Source: Candidatus Caldilinea saccharophila (GTDB lineage: Bacteria > Chloroflexota > Anaerolineae > Caldilineales > Caldilineaceae). From it: a stretch of 64,000 nt of DNA. Location of the stretch: NCBI GenBank assembly GCA_016710365.1, contig JADJVW010000006.1, positions 165,055 to 229,054 of the forward strand. The letters run 5' to 3'. The notes beneath the pieces are model-generated. The model saw only the letters and a list, made by a program, of their open reading frames with translations. It did no database searches and was not told the DNA's origin. Of this stretch, positions 35,602 to 44,622 are shown in pieces. Each line of letters opens with the position of its first letter. Position 1 is the first letter of the stretch. The translations under genes and the position numbers were made by a program.

Positions 35602-37058
35602 AACCCTTCAAAACCGGCCCATCGTGGATGGCATCAGTCGGCGTCGGATCGAAAATGGAAATCTTGATAGGGCCAAGCTTGAGTGCGCTGCGCTCCGGAA
35701 CTTTGGGTGGTGGAGTGAGCTGCATCCGGGCCTCGCGCAATTCGCGTCGCTCTTGGGCCAGTTGCGCATACGCCGGAATATTCTGTCCGTTGGCGCGGGC
35801 TTCAAGCGCCGTTGTGATTTCGTCGCGATGCAGGTAGTAGAGATCATCGGGATTGGCGATGATGCCGGCATCGGTCAGGCGCTGCCCCAACTCACGCGCC
35901 AACTTGCGCACCGTCGGCCAGGCCGCGCCCATGTAAAACATCACATGTTCGCGATAAGGCGCGTACTTCTTCGTCCACTTCCACAGCCACGCAAAGAAGC
36001 GCCGCGACACGGGGTTGAGCGCCTGCGCCGTTTGTGCGACGAGAGCATCCCGTTCAGCCGCCATCTGTGCCTGTCGCACCCGCACCGCTTGCGCCGGTGG
36101 TTGTCTGACCAGCGCTTTGAGGCTCAAAATCATCGGCAAGGGGTTTTCACTTTGGGTCGGATCAACAAAATCGAGATTGTAGATTTGATGGCCGTATTCA
36201 CCAAGATAATGGTTGATGCCGGTTAGCACAGGTCGCCCGTCAGGATGGCTGGCCAAGGCTGGGAGCAGATGATTGGCCGTCGTGTTGAGAATAAGTTTCC
36301 GCAATGATTCGTTGCTGCGGACAGAGTTGGCTATGCTCTCCATCGCAGCCTGGGCATCTAACGCCTTCGAGTCGAAGCCGCGCAAAAAAGCAGAGCTGCC
36401 AAGTCCCGCTTTGGGCAGTGCAGAGCGAAAAACTGTTTTTAAGAGTTTATCAAAAACTGGGTCAAAAAAGCGTGAAAGTCCTAAATTGGCAGCCGATCCA
36501 AACCAGTAGCCGCTGTCGGCGGCTGCCATCTCGCTGATGCCTTGCAGGAGAGTTGCGGATTCGGCCGCATCCAAATCAAGCGCATCCCAACGGGCAATCA
36601 GGGCTTGATAGGTGGGCAAGACGTGCCCATCCCAGTCGAAGGCGGGCATAGTCAGCATTTTAGGGATGCGCGAGTAAACTTTTAAAGCCGCTTTTAAGGT
36701 TTGCGCATTTAGGCTGTAGCTGGCCGTTGTGTAGGCGTAGCCGTTGATGGTGTCGGCAAATCCGTGTGGCATGACGGGGTCAAGGTCGAAATGAGCGTTG
36801 GCGATCTCACCAAATGTATTAAGCAGCTTATCGAGAGTCTGGCTTAAACCTTGCCTCAGATAAAGGTCTTCAAAGAGCGGCGAGAGCGGTGCGGGCATGT
36901 GTTCGACAATCTGGCGGCGCATCCACATCGTGTTGGGGGCGGGCGGTTCCCAGACCACATGTTTGAGCGGGGCTGGCGGCAATGCGGTGATCGGCCGCGC
37001 CTGCAGGATGGCAATTTCCCCATCGGCGATGGCCCATTCGATGTCCATCGGCATGTTG
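35575..37058 (-). CDS. PEP-synthase/Rph-like enzyme 2, end of ATP-grasp and middle domain
   Basis: Begins after the G/C block with MPMDIEWAIADGEIAILQARPITAL (the ATP-grasp end, matching EWAYAEGELYLLQARPITTY of paralogue 1). It runs through the substrate-domain region (PHGFADTINGYAYTTASYSL, HLLPALASHPDGRPVLTGINHYLGEYGHQIYNLDF, ANPDDLYYLHRDEI). The text up to DGPVLKGYAVS is genuine; the last residues before the stop near 35540 are frameshifted. The middle domain is poorly conserved compared with enzyme 1, so the two probably act on different acceptors. Confidence 0.8.
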
Positions 37059-37611
37059 TTGCGCCCCGGGCGGGGGGGCGGGGAAGGGGGGGGGGGGGGG
37101 GGGGGGGGGCGGCGCGGGGGGGGGGCCGGGCCGGGCGGGGGGCCCCGGGGGGGCGGCCCCGCGGCCCGAACCCCCGCCCGGCGCGTGCCCAGGGCGGGGC
37201 GGGGCGGGGGGGGGCGGCCGGGCGGGGGCGGGGGCGGGGAGGCCGGGGGGCGGGCGGGCGGGCCCGGGGCGGCCGCCGGGGGGCCCGCGCGCCGCCCGGG
37301 GCCCGGCGGGGCCCGCCGGCCGCGGCGCCCCCGCGCCGACGGGGGGGCGGGGCGGGGGGGACTGCCGCCGCCCGGCCCGGGGCACGCCGCAGGGGGCCCC
37401 CCGGGGGGGGGGGGCCGGGCGCCCCCCCGCCCCACCCGGCCCCCGCGGGGGGGCGCCCCCCCCCCCGAGGGAAGGAGCGGCCCCGACCGGGGGGGGGGCC
37501 CAAGAGGGGGGGGGGACCCGGGGGCGACCGACGGTCCGGGGCCCCCCCCCAAAAAAGCAAAAAAAGGAGGAGACGGAGAAAAAAAAAGGAGGGGAAAGCC
37601 CGCCCCCGGCA
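37059..37611. other. ~550-bp block of nearly pure G/C (probable sequence artefact) inside the phosphotransferase 2 gene
   Basis: The block contains long G runs (about 25 G near 37087-37110), C runs and an A/G-rich right edge. It has no coding signal in any frame, only Gly/Pro/Arg/Ala strings. It interrupts the ATP-grasp domain exactly between QIETYY (plus-strand 37612-37629) and MPMDIEWA (about 37055). The paralogue reads straight across this point (VEAHYKLPRDSEWA). Removing it restores one protein, apart from frame. I regard it as unresolved or low-quality consensus, not biology. Confidence 0.85.
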
Positions 37612-38490
37612 GTAATAGGTTTCAATTTGTGCGCCGAGTTTGGTCAGGGCAACGGCCGTTTTCTCATCCAATACTGCCTCGTTTTGCTTTTCAACAGGCG
37701 CCGCCTGCGCTTCCGTCCCTGTCTGCGTCCGCACCGTCATCATCGTTTTTGTCGTTGTCTCGCGGGACAAAATCTTGCCGGTTGATTTCGCCACCACCAC
37801 CGTATCGGGCGTCACCAGCCCGCCGACAATCGCCTCGCCTAGCCCCCACGCGGCGTTGATCACAAGCTGGTTGCGCTCGCCATCCAGCGGATTGGCAGTG
37901 AAGAGAATGCCCGCGGCCTCGGCTTCCACCATCGTCTGCACGACGACGGCCAGGCTGACCTCGCTGGGATCGATGCCTTGCCGCGCCCGGTAGGCGATGG
38001 CGCGCGCCGTCCACAGGCTGGCCCAACAGCGCTTCACTGCCTCCAGCAGCGCCTGCTCCCCTTGGATGTTGAGATAGCTCTCCTGCTGACCGGCAAAGCT
38101 GGCGCCCGGCAGGTCTTCGGCGGTGGCGGAGGAGCGCACCGCCACCGCCAGCCCACCCTCCGCGACCAGATCGCGATACGCGTGTGTGATCGCCTGCTCC
38201 AGATCGGCCGGCAGCGCACCCTGTGCAAAGCGCGCACGAATCTTCTCCGCGGCGACTCCAAAAGTGGCCGGTTCATCCCTCCGCGTCTGCGCCGCCAGAT
38301 CGATGATCTGCGTTTGTAGCCCGTTAGCTATCACAAAAGCGTCGTAGGCTGGCGTCGTGATGACAAAGCCGGGCGGGATAGGAAACCCGGCCTGGGTCAA
38401 CTCACCTAGATTGGCGCCTTTGCCGCCGGCCAGAGCCAGTGCAGATTTGTCCAGTTCTGCCAACCATTTGATTACCCGACTACTTGTCAT
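37612..38490 (-). CDS. PEP-synthase/Rph-like enzyme 2, N-terminal ATP-grasp part
   Basis: ATG 38490 overlaps the tetR stop (ATGA) and has GGAGGTGGA before it, so it is translationally coupled to tetR. Signatures: LALAGGKGANLGELTQAGFPIPPGFVI, AVAVRSSATAEDLPGASFAGQQESYLNI, CWASLWTARAIAYRARQGID, AAGILFTANPLDGERNQLVINAAWGLGEAIVGG. The genuine sequence ends at QIETYY beside the G/C block. Without the block the enzyme would be about 930 residues. Being in the tetR operon it should be under the same repression as enzyme 1. Confidence 0.85.
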
Positions 38491-39200
38491 CTTCCACCTC
38501 CGCTGTCGGATTCTGTCTGAACCGGTGGCAACCAAATCGCCAGCACACTGGGATCGATGAGACAAAGTGACTCAGCGGGCGCGCCCAGGATGCGTTCGAC
38601 GCCGCGTTCGTAGGCCGCCACCTTGCGCTTGACGCGCGCCACCGCGATCACCGTGGTCTCGCCGGCCACGATCAGCCGCTCGAACGCGGCGGAAACCCCC
38701 TGGCCCATCCCGATTAAAATTTCGGCGGTGGCGTCCGGGTAATCCAGGCTGAAGACTCCCTCATCGATGCCCTGATGAATGATCTGCGCCAGCAGCGGCG
38801 CCAGCAGCGCGGTGGATTGCGCCTGCACTTTCACGCGCAGGAGGACATTTTCCTCTTGATAGAGCACGCGCATCGTGTCGAGCAGAAAGTCGCGGTTGGT
38901 CACTTCAAAGGTGTTCACCTGTTCAAAAAAGCGCGCAAGCTTCTCCATCGCAGGTAACGATGAATCTGTGACCAACGGCTGCAGGGCTGTCGCCGCCTGG
39001 GTCGTCAGGTGCGCCACCAGCGCTTCCAATAGATCCACCTTGGATCCAAAGTAGTGATAGAAAGTGCCTTTCGCCACACCGACCTTGTCGATGATCTCCT
39101 GGACGGAGGTTTGCTCATAGCCTTTGCTGTAGAAGAGTTCTTGCGCAACGGCGAGAAATTCGGCATACCGTTCATCGTACTCTTTGACAACACGCACCAT
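38487..39200 (-). CDS. TetR-family transcriptional regulator
   Basis: 237 residues from ATG 39200. The N-terminal HTH is clear: AEFLAVAQELFYSKGYEQTSVQEIIDKVGVAKGTFYHYFGSKVDLLEALV. The C-terminal ligand domain is of the larger type (PLVTDSSLPAMEKLARFFEQVN, LLRVKVQAQSTALLAPLLAQIIHQGIDEGVF). It most likely represses its own operon with phosphotransferase 2, and also phosphotransferase 1, through the identical 20-bp operator found downstream of both promoters. The inducing ligand is unknown; a substrate of the phosphotransferases is a natural guess. Confidence 0.92.
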   Translation of the reverse strand: MVRVVKEYDERYAEFLAVAQELFYSKGYEQTSVQEIIDKVGVAKGTFYHYFGSKVDLLEALVAHLTTQAATALQPLVTDSSLPAMEKLARFFEQVNTFEVTNRDFLLDTMRVLYQEENVLLRVKVQAQSTALLAPLLAQIIHQGIDEGVFSLDYPDATAEILIGMGQGVSAAFERLIVAGETTVIAVARVKRKVAAYERGVERILGAPAESLCLIDPSVLAIWLPPVQTESDSGGGR

Positions 39201-39215
39201 TTTCTTACATCCTTT

Positions 39216-39235
39216 TTGACTGACCGTCGGTCGGT
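39216..39235 (-). promoter_or_regulatory. Putative TetR operator before tetR
   Basis: TTGACTGACCGTCGGTCGGT, identical over 20 bases to 34373-34392. It lies 15 bases before the tetR ATG and just after its -10 box, an autorepression position. Confidence 0.82.
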
Positions 39236-39246
39236 ATTGTATACTT

Positions 39247-39275
39247 AGTATACGTCTTTGTAGATCGGTTGTCAA
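39247..39275 (-). promoter_or_regulatory. Sigma-70-type promoter of the tetR operon
   Basis: Minus strand: TTGACA (39275-39270), 17-base spacer, TATACT (39252-39247), the same hexamers and spacing as the promoter at 34400-34428. The -10 lies in GTATACTAAGTATAC, itself a dyad. Confidence 0.82.
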
Positions 39276-39319
39276 ATGCGCCTTCGATTGCAAGACGGAG
39301 GGTAAAAAGGAGCAACGGG

Positions 39320-39626
39320 ATGACGTTTGGCGAATTTATAAAACGGGTGCTGTAAGATCCCGATGGGCGGGCTGCTGGTCTTCCAGCTTTTGATCACAAT
39401 TGCCTTTGGCGCGCTCGGCCTGCTGCTCACTGTCCCCTTGCTGGCGACGCTGATAGTGCTGATCCGGGAAATCTATTCCTACGATCTGCTGAGTCTCCGC
39501 TCTATCTCTATTGAACTCTCCACCAATTCAAAAGGTGATCTCAGCCTTTCCGAATCGACCATCGTTGCAGCCGGCATAGAGAACGAGGGTAGCGCGCCGT
39601 CCTCCCCAAATTCTGCACTGGCGTGA
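39320..39626 (+). pseudogene. AI-2E-family (PerM-like) transporter, internally deleted remnant
   Basis: ATG 39320 gives MTFGEFIKRVL then a stop, like the N-terminus of AI-2E family proteins. Just after, a frame from 39363 reads GGLLVFQLLITIAFGALGLLLTVPLLATLIVLIREIYSYDLLSL, which resembles the last transmembrane segments of the family. About 300 residues between are missing. It looks like a deletion derivative. The 67 bp between it and the isomerase gene hold nothing further that I can name. Confidence 0.5.
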
Positions 39627-39694
39627 AGCAGCAGCTTTGTTATAGAAAGTGAAGCTCAGCAGGACATCTTCATCCCAATAGGGCGCGCAGCGAC

Positions 39695-41104
39695 TCAAGC
39701 CGTGTGCATATAGACATCCCAGCCAAAATAGGTGGCGAATGCTTCGGCCGCCACATCCGCCGTATGCGATGCATTCATCGCCACGTGATGTTCGAAGCCA
39801 TTCTTGCACACATGCTTCATCAGCCGCTGCAGACCGGGGACCTGGACGACGGCGCGCGTGCCGAAGGTGTCAAGCGGGTCGTCGGTGAAGAGGCCCTGGC
39901 CCACATAGGTGCGGATGACGCCGGACGTATCATCGGTGCTGACACGGCCAAAGGTGACCGGGCCGGCCGGCGTGCGCCCGGCCATGGCGCCGTAGGTGTT
40001 CTCCTCACCCAGCGTCGTGCCGAGGATGGGCGCCGTCTTGATCGCGGCGTCGGGGATAAAGGCCTTGGCCCAGTTCCCACAGTGGAAGAGCACGCACTTG
40101 TCCGGGTCGCTGCCGTAGTTGTTGTTCCAGTCCACCAGCGCGCTAGGCGAATTGGACGCCAGTTGTAGCGCATACATCGACACGACGCCGGTGATGTCCA
40201 CCTCGCACGCCGAGGGCAGCAGCCGCTCGCTCATGATGCTCATCAACGTGCAGACGTTGACGCCAAAGTTGCGCTGCAAGGACGTCCAGCACTGGATCGC
40301 GGTGGCGATCAGGTCGTTCCTGTCCATCCAATCCTCGATGACGACGCCAAGCCGCGCCATCTTCACCAGCGAGGGCGGCGGCACGCTGCCGTAGTCGGCA
40401 TAGGCCTTGATGTCGGCCAGCTTTTTCTCTACGCGGCCGTCTTCTTCGGGCAGGCGTTGCACCCAGCCCAGCACCTCGGAGAGATCGAGGGTTTGCACGC
40501 TCATGCCGTGCGCCTGGAGCAGCTTCTCGCTGTAGCGCACCGTGTTGAACGCGCCCGGCCGCGCGCCGATCGCACCCAGGCGCGCACTACGCAGGCCGTT
40601 GACGATGCGGCAGACGCCAAGGAAGCGCTCCAGATCCTGCCGGAACTCAGGCGTGCGCGGATGCACCGTATGCAAGTCGGTCAGCGTGAAGGGATAGCCG
40701 TACTGGCGCAGGTTGTTGCAGACCGAGACCTTGCCGCAGAAGGCATCGCGCCGGCGTTCGACTGTGAACAGATCCAAGTCGTCGGGATAGGCTTGCACCA
40801 GGATCGGCACGTCCAGCCCGGAGAGCTTGACCGTGTCGGCCACGCCCTTTTCGTCGCCGAAGTTGGGCAGGCAGACCAGGATGCCGTCGATGCGGCCGGC
40901 GTGCTGGCGGAACAGCTCGGCGCAGCGTTTGGCGTCGTCCCACGTCTCCACGCCGCCGAGTTTGGTCGCATTTTCGTCCAGCATCACGGCTTCGATATCC
41001 ATCTCGGCAAAGAGCGCCAGGATGTCCTGGCGCGCCTCCGTCACCAGCTTGTCGGGGAAAAAGTCGCGGTTGCCAACAATCACCGCCAATGTTGCGCGTG
41101 TCAT
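39695..41104 (-). CDS. L-fucose/arabinose isomerase-family sugar isomerase
   Basis: 469 residues from ATG 41104 (AAGGAG upstream). Features fit the FucI/AraA-like superfamily, which interconverts aldoses and ketoses with Mn2+: an N-terminal Rossmann-like half (DGILVCLPNFGDEKGVADTVKLSGLDVPILVQAYPDDLD), RLGAIGARPGAFNTVRYSEKLL, AIQCWTSLQRNFGVNVCTLMSIMSERLLPSACEVDITGVVSMYAL (region of the catalytic Glu/Asp) and HVAMNASHTADVAAEAFATYFGWDV. It is the last gene of a sugar-uptake and catabolism cluster. With the kinase and split transketolase it should supply the ketose to be phosphorylated. The substrate cannot be read from sequence; a pentose or apiose is plausible. Confidence 0.82.
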   Translation of the reverse strand: MTRATLAVIVGNRDFFPDKLVTEARQDILALFAEMDIEAVMLDENATKLGGVETWDDAKRCAELFRQHAGRIDGILVCLPNFGDEKGVADTVKLSGLDVPILVQAYPDDLDLFTVERRRDAFCGKVSVCNNLRQYGYPFTLTDLHTVHPRTPEFRQDLERFLGVCRIVNGLRSARLGAIGARPGAFNTVRYSEKLLQAHGMSVQTLDLSEVLGWVQRLPEEDGRVEKKLADIKAYADYGSVPPPSLVKMARLGVVIEDWMDRNDLIATAIQCWTSLQRNFGVNVCTLMSIMSERLLPSACEVDITGVVSMYALQLASNSPSALVDWNNNYGSDPDKCVLFHCGNWAKAFIPDAAIKTAPILGTTLGEENTYGAMAGRTPAGPVTFGRVSTDDTSGVIRTYVGQGLFTDDPLDTFGTRAVVQVPGLQRLMKHVCKNGFEHHVAMNASHTADVAAEAFATYFGWDVYMHTA

Positions 41105-41155
41105 AGCATTCTCCTTTTGGTAACGTTTGCAAGTCAATCGAGTAATGGCACGCGG

Positions 41156-41342
41156 ATGACGCGGATTGAGCGGATCAACGCGGATTTCAGTACTTCACGA
41201 AACTCACACAAAGTCGCCAAGAGCACAAAGGACGCCATCTTCAATTTTGTGACTCTGTATCTCCGTGTGAGGCAAATCGTAAATTACTGGATTTCTTTTA
41301 ATCCGCGCAAATCTGCCTAATCCGCGCCATCCGTGTTCTATT
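41156..41342. repeat. Degenerate CGCGGATT hairpin element downstream of the GH140-like gene
   Basis: Left part GACGCGGATTGAGCGGATC and right part AATCCGCGCAAATCTGCC plus CTAATCCGCGCCATCCGTG can pair over about 190 bp. A CACAAAG/AGCACAAAG tract lies between (about 41211-41235). It is related in wording to the elements at 16521-16632 and 60161-60301. Confidence 0.55.
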
Positions 41343-42891
41343 CGTCGCAGAAGATGTAGAGCAGCGGCGCGCCCCACTCGGCGGGAATCCACTCACGTTG
41401 CTCGCGCGGGCGGACGCCGCTGCGCACGACGGCGCCGGTGCGTGGCTCGACGATACGATAGTGCTGCGGCACGTCGTCGCCGAAGATCAGCAGGGGCCCG
41501 CCTTCCTCGCTATAGCAGAGGAAGAACTTGCCGGGGACGAGCAGCCCGCGGCGGCCCAGTGTCACTTCCCAGTTTGGCGCCATATCCGCAGTGGGCAGCC
41601 CGTCGAGGATGCGCGCCACCAGACCGACGTAGCGCGAACCCTCGAAGTCCAGCGCCTCACGCCAGCCCGCGCCCGGCGCCAGGAAGAAGTCCGACTGGCC
41701 GGATTCGTCCCCGCGGTGCGCCCACTGCCAGAGGCTGCCCGCGCCGTAGACGACGCCCATTGTGCCGCCCGCGCAGAGATTACTCCACGCTTCGTGGCCC
41801 TGCCACCAGCCGGCCGCGCGCCCCTGCCGCCCGCCATGCTCGTAGGTTGGCTCACCGTTGGCGACGGCCTTGACAGGCACGTTGCGTCCCATATCGGCAA
41901 CGCGTTCGGGGACATGCTCGCCGCTGTGTCCGGTCTGGCACCACTGAAAATCGAGCCAATCTGCATCCTGCGACGCGTTGGCGACGATGTGCGGGCGGTA
42001 GTGAATGCCGGCCGGCTGCTGGTACGCGTCCCAGCGTTCGACCTCCTCGCCTCCCGCCGCGATCTGCGGCTCGCGGCCGGAGCCGTCGCCGCCCACCAGG
42101 TAGATGGCCGGGCGCGCGCCGTAGCGGGCGACGAGATAGCGGCAGTAGCGCGCATATTCTTCAGGCAGCACGACCGGGCCGGCGGTTTGCAGCCCCTTCC
42201 AGCCAAAGCCGTGAAAGACCGGCTGCCACACCGCGACGATCTCATGCTCGGCCAGGATCGCGCTGAGACCGTCAAGATACTGGAAATAGGCCGGGTTGAG
42301 CTGGTTGAGGTGGCCGTCGGGCAGATCCTCAAAGCCGACGTCAAAACCCTCGTCCGCGCTGCGGTCGCGTGGCCCCTGTGCGCCCATGTCGGGCTGAACG
42401 CTCATCAGCAGCACGGCGTTGAAGCCCTTGGCCTGGCGGTCTGCGGCGTAGACCCGGCACTGCTCGTGGGTGGCGCGCCAGGGCAGCCCCCAGGCCGTGT
42501 CGCCGGCCAGCACCGCCGCGCGACCGTCGGCGTGGACGAGGCTGCGCTTGCCCGGCGACATGCGCCAGAAACCGTGGCGATAGAAGTGATTCGCCGTCGG
42601 CGGTCCAGTCTCAGATGCAATGACGCCCGATTGCCCGGCAAGCCCTGCATCGCCCGTCGAGCTGAAGCTGCGCCACGTCCAGCGCCCGCCGGCACGCGGC
42701 GCGGCAAAGCGGATTTTCCATATCCTGCCGCCGTCCCAAAATGCGGGGCGGCGCAACAGGGCGCCGTCGTCATGGGTGAAGTCGGCCCACACCTCGACAT
42801 CGGTATAGGCGTTTGCGTACTCCTGCGCCGCGGTCAGCGTGAGTTCGATCTCACGCCAGGGCTGTGCCGAAAGGTTGCTTGGGTCAGACAT
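41338..42891 (-). CDS. DUF4038/GH140-like glycoside hydrolase (apiosidase-type)
   Basis: 517 residues from ATG 42891 (GGAAGGG upstream). An N-terminal beta-sandwich (DUF5060-like: ELTLTAAQEYANAYTDVEVWADFTHDDG...WKIRFAAPRAGGRWTWRSFSS) precedes a TIM-barrel DUF4038 domain: LVHADGRAAVLAGDTAWGLPWRAT, GFNAVLLMSVQPDM, YLVGGDGSGRE and AVANGEPTYEH (probable catalytic acidic residues). It ends with a small beta domain. The Pfam DUF4038 family is named apiosidase-like because its founding enzyme (GH140) removes D-apiose from pectin RG-II. No signal peptide is seen, so it would act inside the cell on an imported glycoside. It sits in a sugar operon. Confidence 0.8.
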   Translation of the reverse strand: MSDPSNLSAQPWREIELTLTAAQEYANAYTDVEVWADFTHDDGALLRRPAFWDGGRIWKIRFAAPRAGGRWTWRSFSSTGDAGLAGQSGVIASETGPPTANHFYRHGFWRMSPGKRSLVHADGRAAVLAGDTAWGLPWRATHEQCRVYAADRQAKGFNAVLLMSVQPDMGAQGPRDRSADEGFDVGFEDLPDGHLNQLNPAYFQYLDGLSAILAEHEIVAVWQPVFHGFGWKGLQTAGPVVLPEEYARYCRYLVARYGARPAIYLVGGDGSGREPQIAAGGEEVERWDAYQQPAGIHYRPHIVANASQDADWLDFQWCQTGHSGEHVPERVADMGRNVPVKAVANGEPTYEHGGRQGRAAGWWQGHEAWSNLCAGGTMGVVYGAGSLWQWAHRGDESGQSDFFLAPGAGWREALDFEGSRYVGLVARILDGLPTADMAPNWEVTLGRRGLLVPGKFFLCYSEEGGPLLIFGDDVPQHYRIVEPRTGAVVRSGVRPREQREWIPAEWGAPLLYIFCDE

Positions 42892-42977
42892 TGTCGTTTC
42901 CCTTCCTGTTGACTTGTGTCCAGATTCGCCAATATCTTCCTGGAGGCTCGCAGCTTCCAGGAAGAGGTCACAGATTG

Positions 42978-43178
42978 CTACAAGCGCCCGAGCGCAGGGA
43001 AACCGCACCCTGCATCGTCCAACATCAGCACCCAATCCGGGCCACCCTGCGGTGGGGTGAAGGTCATGCGCGACGTTTTCGGCATGTGGCCCAGGCTGCG
43101 GGCGACGCCGGTGCGCGGGTCGTACCACCACGCGGCGATTGTCGCGCCGGTCAGCGGCCGTCCACGATATTGCCTCAA
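42978..43178 (-). pseudogene. C-terminal remnant of a second DUF4038/GH140-like gene
   Basis: Encodes AWWYDPRTGVARSLGHMP and TFTPPQGGPDWVLMLDDAG, the small beta domain (PF12904, 'putative collagen-binding') that normally ends GH140-like proteins. Nothing of the barrel precedes it. A paralogous hydrolase gene was evidently deleted between the binding protein and the surviving copy. Confidence 0.68.
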
Positions 43179-43280
43179 GCAAAATATTGGACGCTAAATC
43201 TGAGTAACATGTGAAGGGGGAACAAAATCCAGTTGCACGACGCAATCGAGGTAATTGGCATAATGCGTGAATAAGTGACT

Positions 43281-43320
43281 GCCAGGTGACAGTCACCTTC
43301 ACACGTGACTGTCACCTGGC
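43281..43320. repeat. Perfect 16-bp-stem hairpin after the binding-protein gene
   Basis: GCCAGGTGACAGTCAC, eight-base loop, GTGACTGTCACCTGGC. It lies 15 bp beyond the stop of the sugar-binding protein (43335). No T tract follows in that direction, so it could stabilise the mRNA 3' end or be another dispersed palindrome. Confidence 0.9.
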
Positions 43321-43334
43321 AAAAGTGCAAGCGT

Positions 43335-44410
43335 CTACTGCGCGACCTCACACGGCTCGGTCGAGCCGGTCGGGGCAAAGGTCTCGTACTGGCAGGCATT
43401 CTCCGCGGTGAGCAGCACCATGTCGATGGACTGCTTTTCGGGCTTGTCGCTGCTGCCGCTCTTGATGTAGGCGTCGGCCTGGATCGCAGCCTGATTCGCC
43501 ATTTCGGCGACCGGCTGGAGCGAGGTGGCCTTGAGTTCGCCGCCCATGATCGACTGGATGGCGTCGTCGCTGCCGTCGAAGCCCATCACGATCACGTCGT
43601 CACGACCCGCGGCCAGCAGCGCAGCCTGCGCGCCCAGCGCCATCGTGTCGTTGCCGGCGATCACGCCCTTGATCTCGGGATTCGCCTGAAGGATGCTCTC
43701 CATCACGCCGTAGGCTTCGGTCTGGCTCCAGTTGGCGGTCTGCTGTGCGACCATGACCAGCCCTGGGTACTCGTCGATGACATCGTGGTAGCCCTGCGAG
43801 CGGATATGCGCGTTGGTGTCGGTGTCGCGACCGGTCAGTTCGACGAAGTTGCCTTCCTCGCCCACCATTTCGACAAAGTACTCAGCCAGGATCGTGGCGC
43901 CCTGGTAGTTGTTGGAGACGATCTGCGCAACGGCTACGCCTTCCTGGGTGATCTCGCGGTCGACCAGGAAGCTGGGGATGCCGGCGTCCTTGGCCTTCTG
44001 CACGGCGGCGACCGAGGCGTCGGCGCCCGCGTTGTCCAGGATGATCGCCGACGCCGCGCGGGCGATACAGGTCTCAAAGAGTTCCATCTGTTTGTTGGCG
44101 TCGTCGTCATGGACGAGTTGCAACACGTCGTAGCCGAGTTCCGTGGCCTTGGCCGCGGCGATTTCAGACATGGCGCCAAAGAACGGATTCTCCACCGGCG
44201 GCACGATGACGCAGATCAACTGCGCGCCGCTGGCAGCTTCGGCCGGGGCCGCGGCTTCGGCCGGAGCAGCCTCTGCGGCTGGGGCTTCGGTCGCGGCGGC
44301 TTCTTGCACCGGGGCGGCCGGCGCGCCGGCGCGGCAGCCTGGCAGCCGCTGAAGACCAACGCCAGGATTAACAGCATTCCGAAAACCTTCAAACTCTTGG
44401 GAACACGCAT
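43335..44410 (-). CDS. RbsB-type sugar ABC transporter substrate-binding lipoprotein (one frameshift)
   Basis: Starts MRVPKSLKVFGMLLILALVFSGCQAA at ATG 44410 (GAGGAG upstream), a lipoprotein signal with Cys22. Frame shifts by one base near 44335 within an Ala/Pro/Glu-rich linker, and the protein continues as GAPAAPVQEAAATEAP. Mature domain: LICVIVPPVENPFFGAMSEIAAAKATELGYDV, IILDNAGADAS, VDREITQEGVAVAQIVSNNYQGA, GNFVELTGRDTDTNAH, GVIAGNDTMALGAQAALLAAGRDDVIVMGFDG. This is the class of periplasmic-type proteins that bind ribose and other monosaccharides. It delivers the sugar to the permease and ATPase encoded just upstream. Confidence 0.87.
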
Positions 44411-44622
44411 ACGAATTCTCCTCTTTTGGAACATTGATAAAAGGTTTGCTGCCCCTGCCGGGGCCGAACTGACTGTGGACTGACAGGTCTGCGATGCTGG
44501 GATCGATCACCTCCTCTGTGATGGCGGAACCAGGACGACCGATCAAGTTGTTGATGAAGACGCCTGCGGCGCAGGGCTGTGCAAAAAGACGAACGCCGCC
44601 GGACGTATTCGACAAAGCAAAA

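Noticed and set aside
36851..37859. Gly/Arg/Pro-rich proteins predicted through the G/C block in several frames
   Set aside because: Products of the low-complexity block only. Open frames there reflect absence of A/T for stop codons.
43305..44483. 392-codon plus-strand frame beginning in the hairpin
   Set aside because: Anti-sense of the sugar-binding protein; no recognisable domain and no ribosome site.
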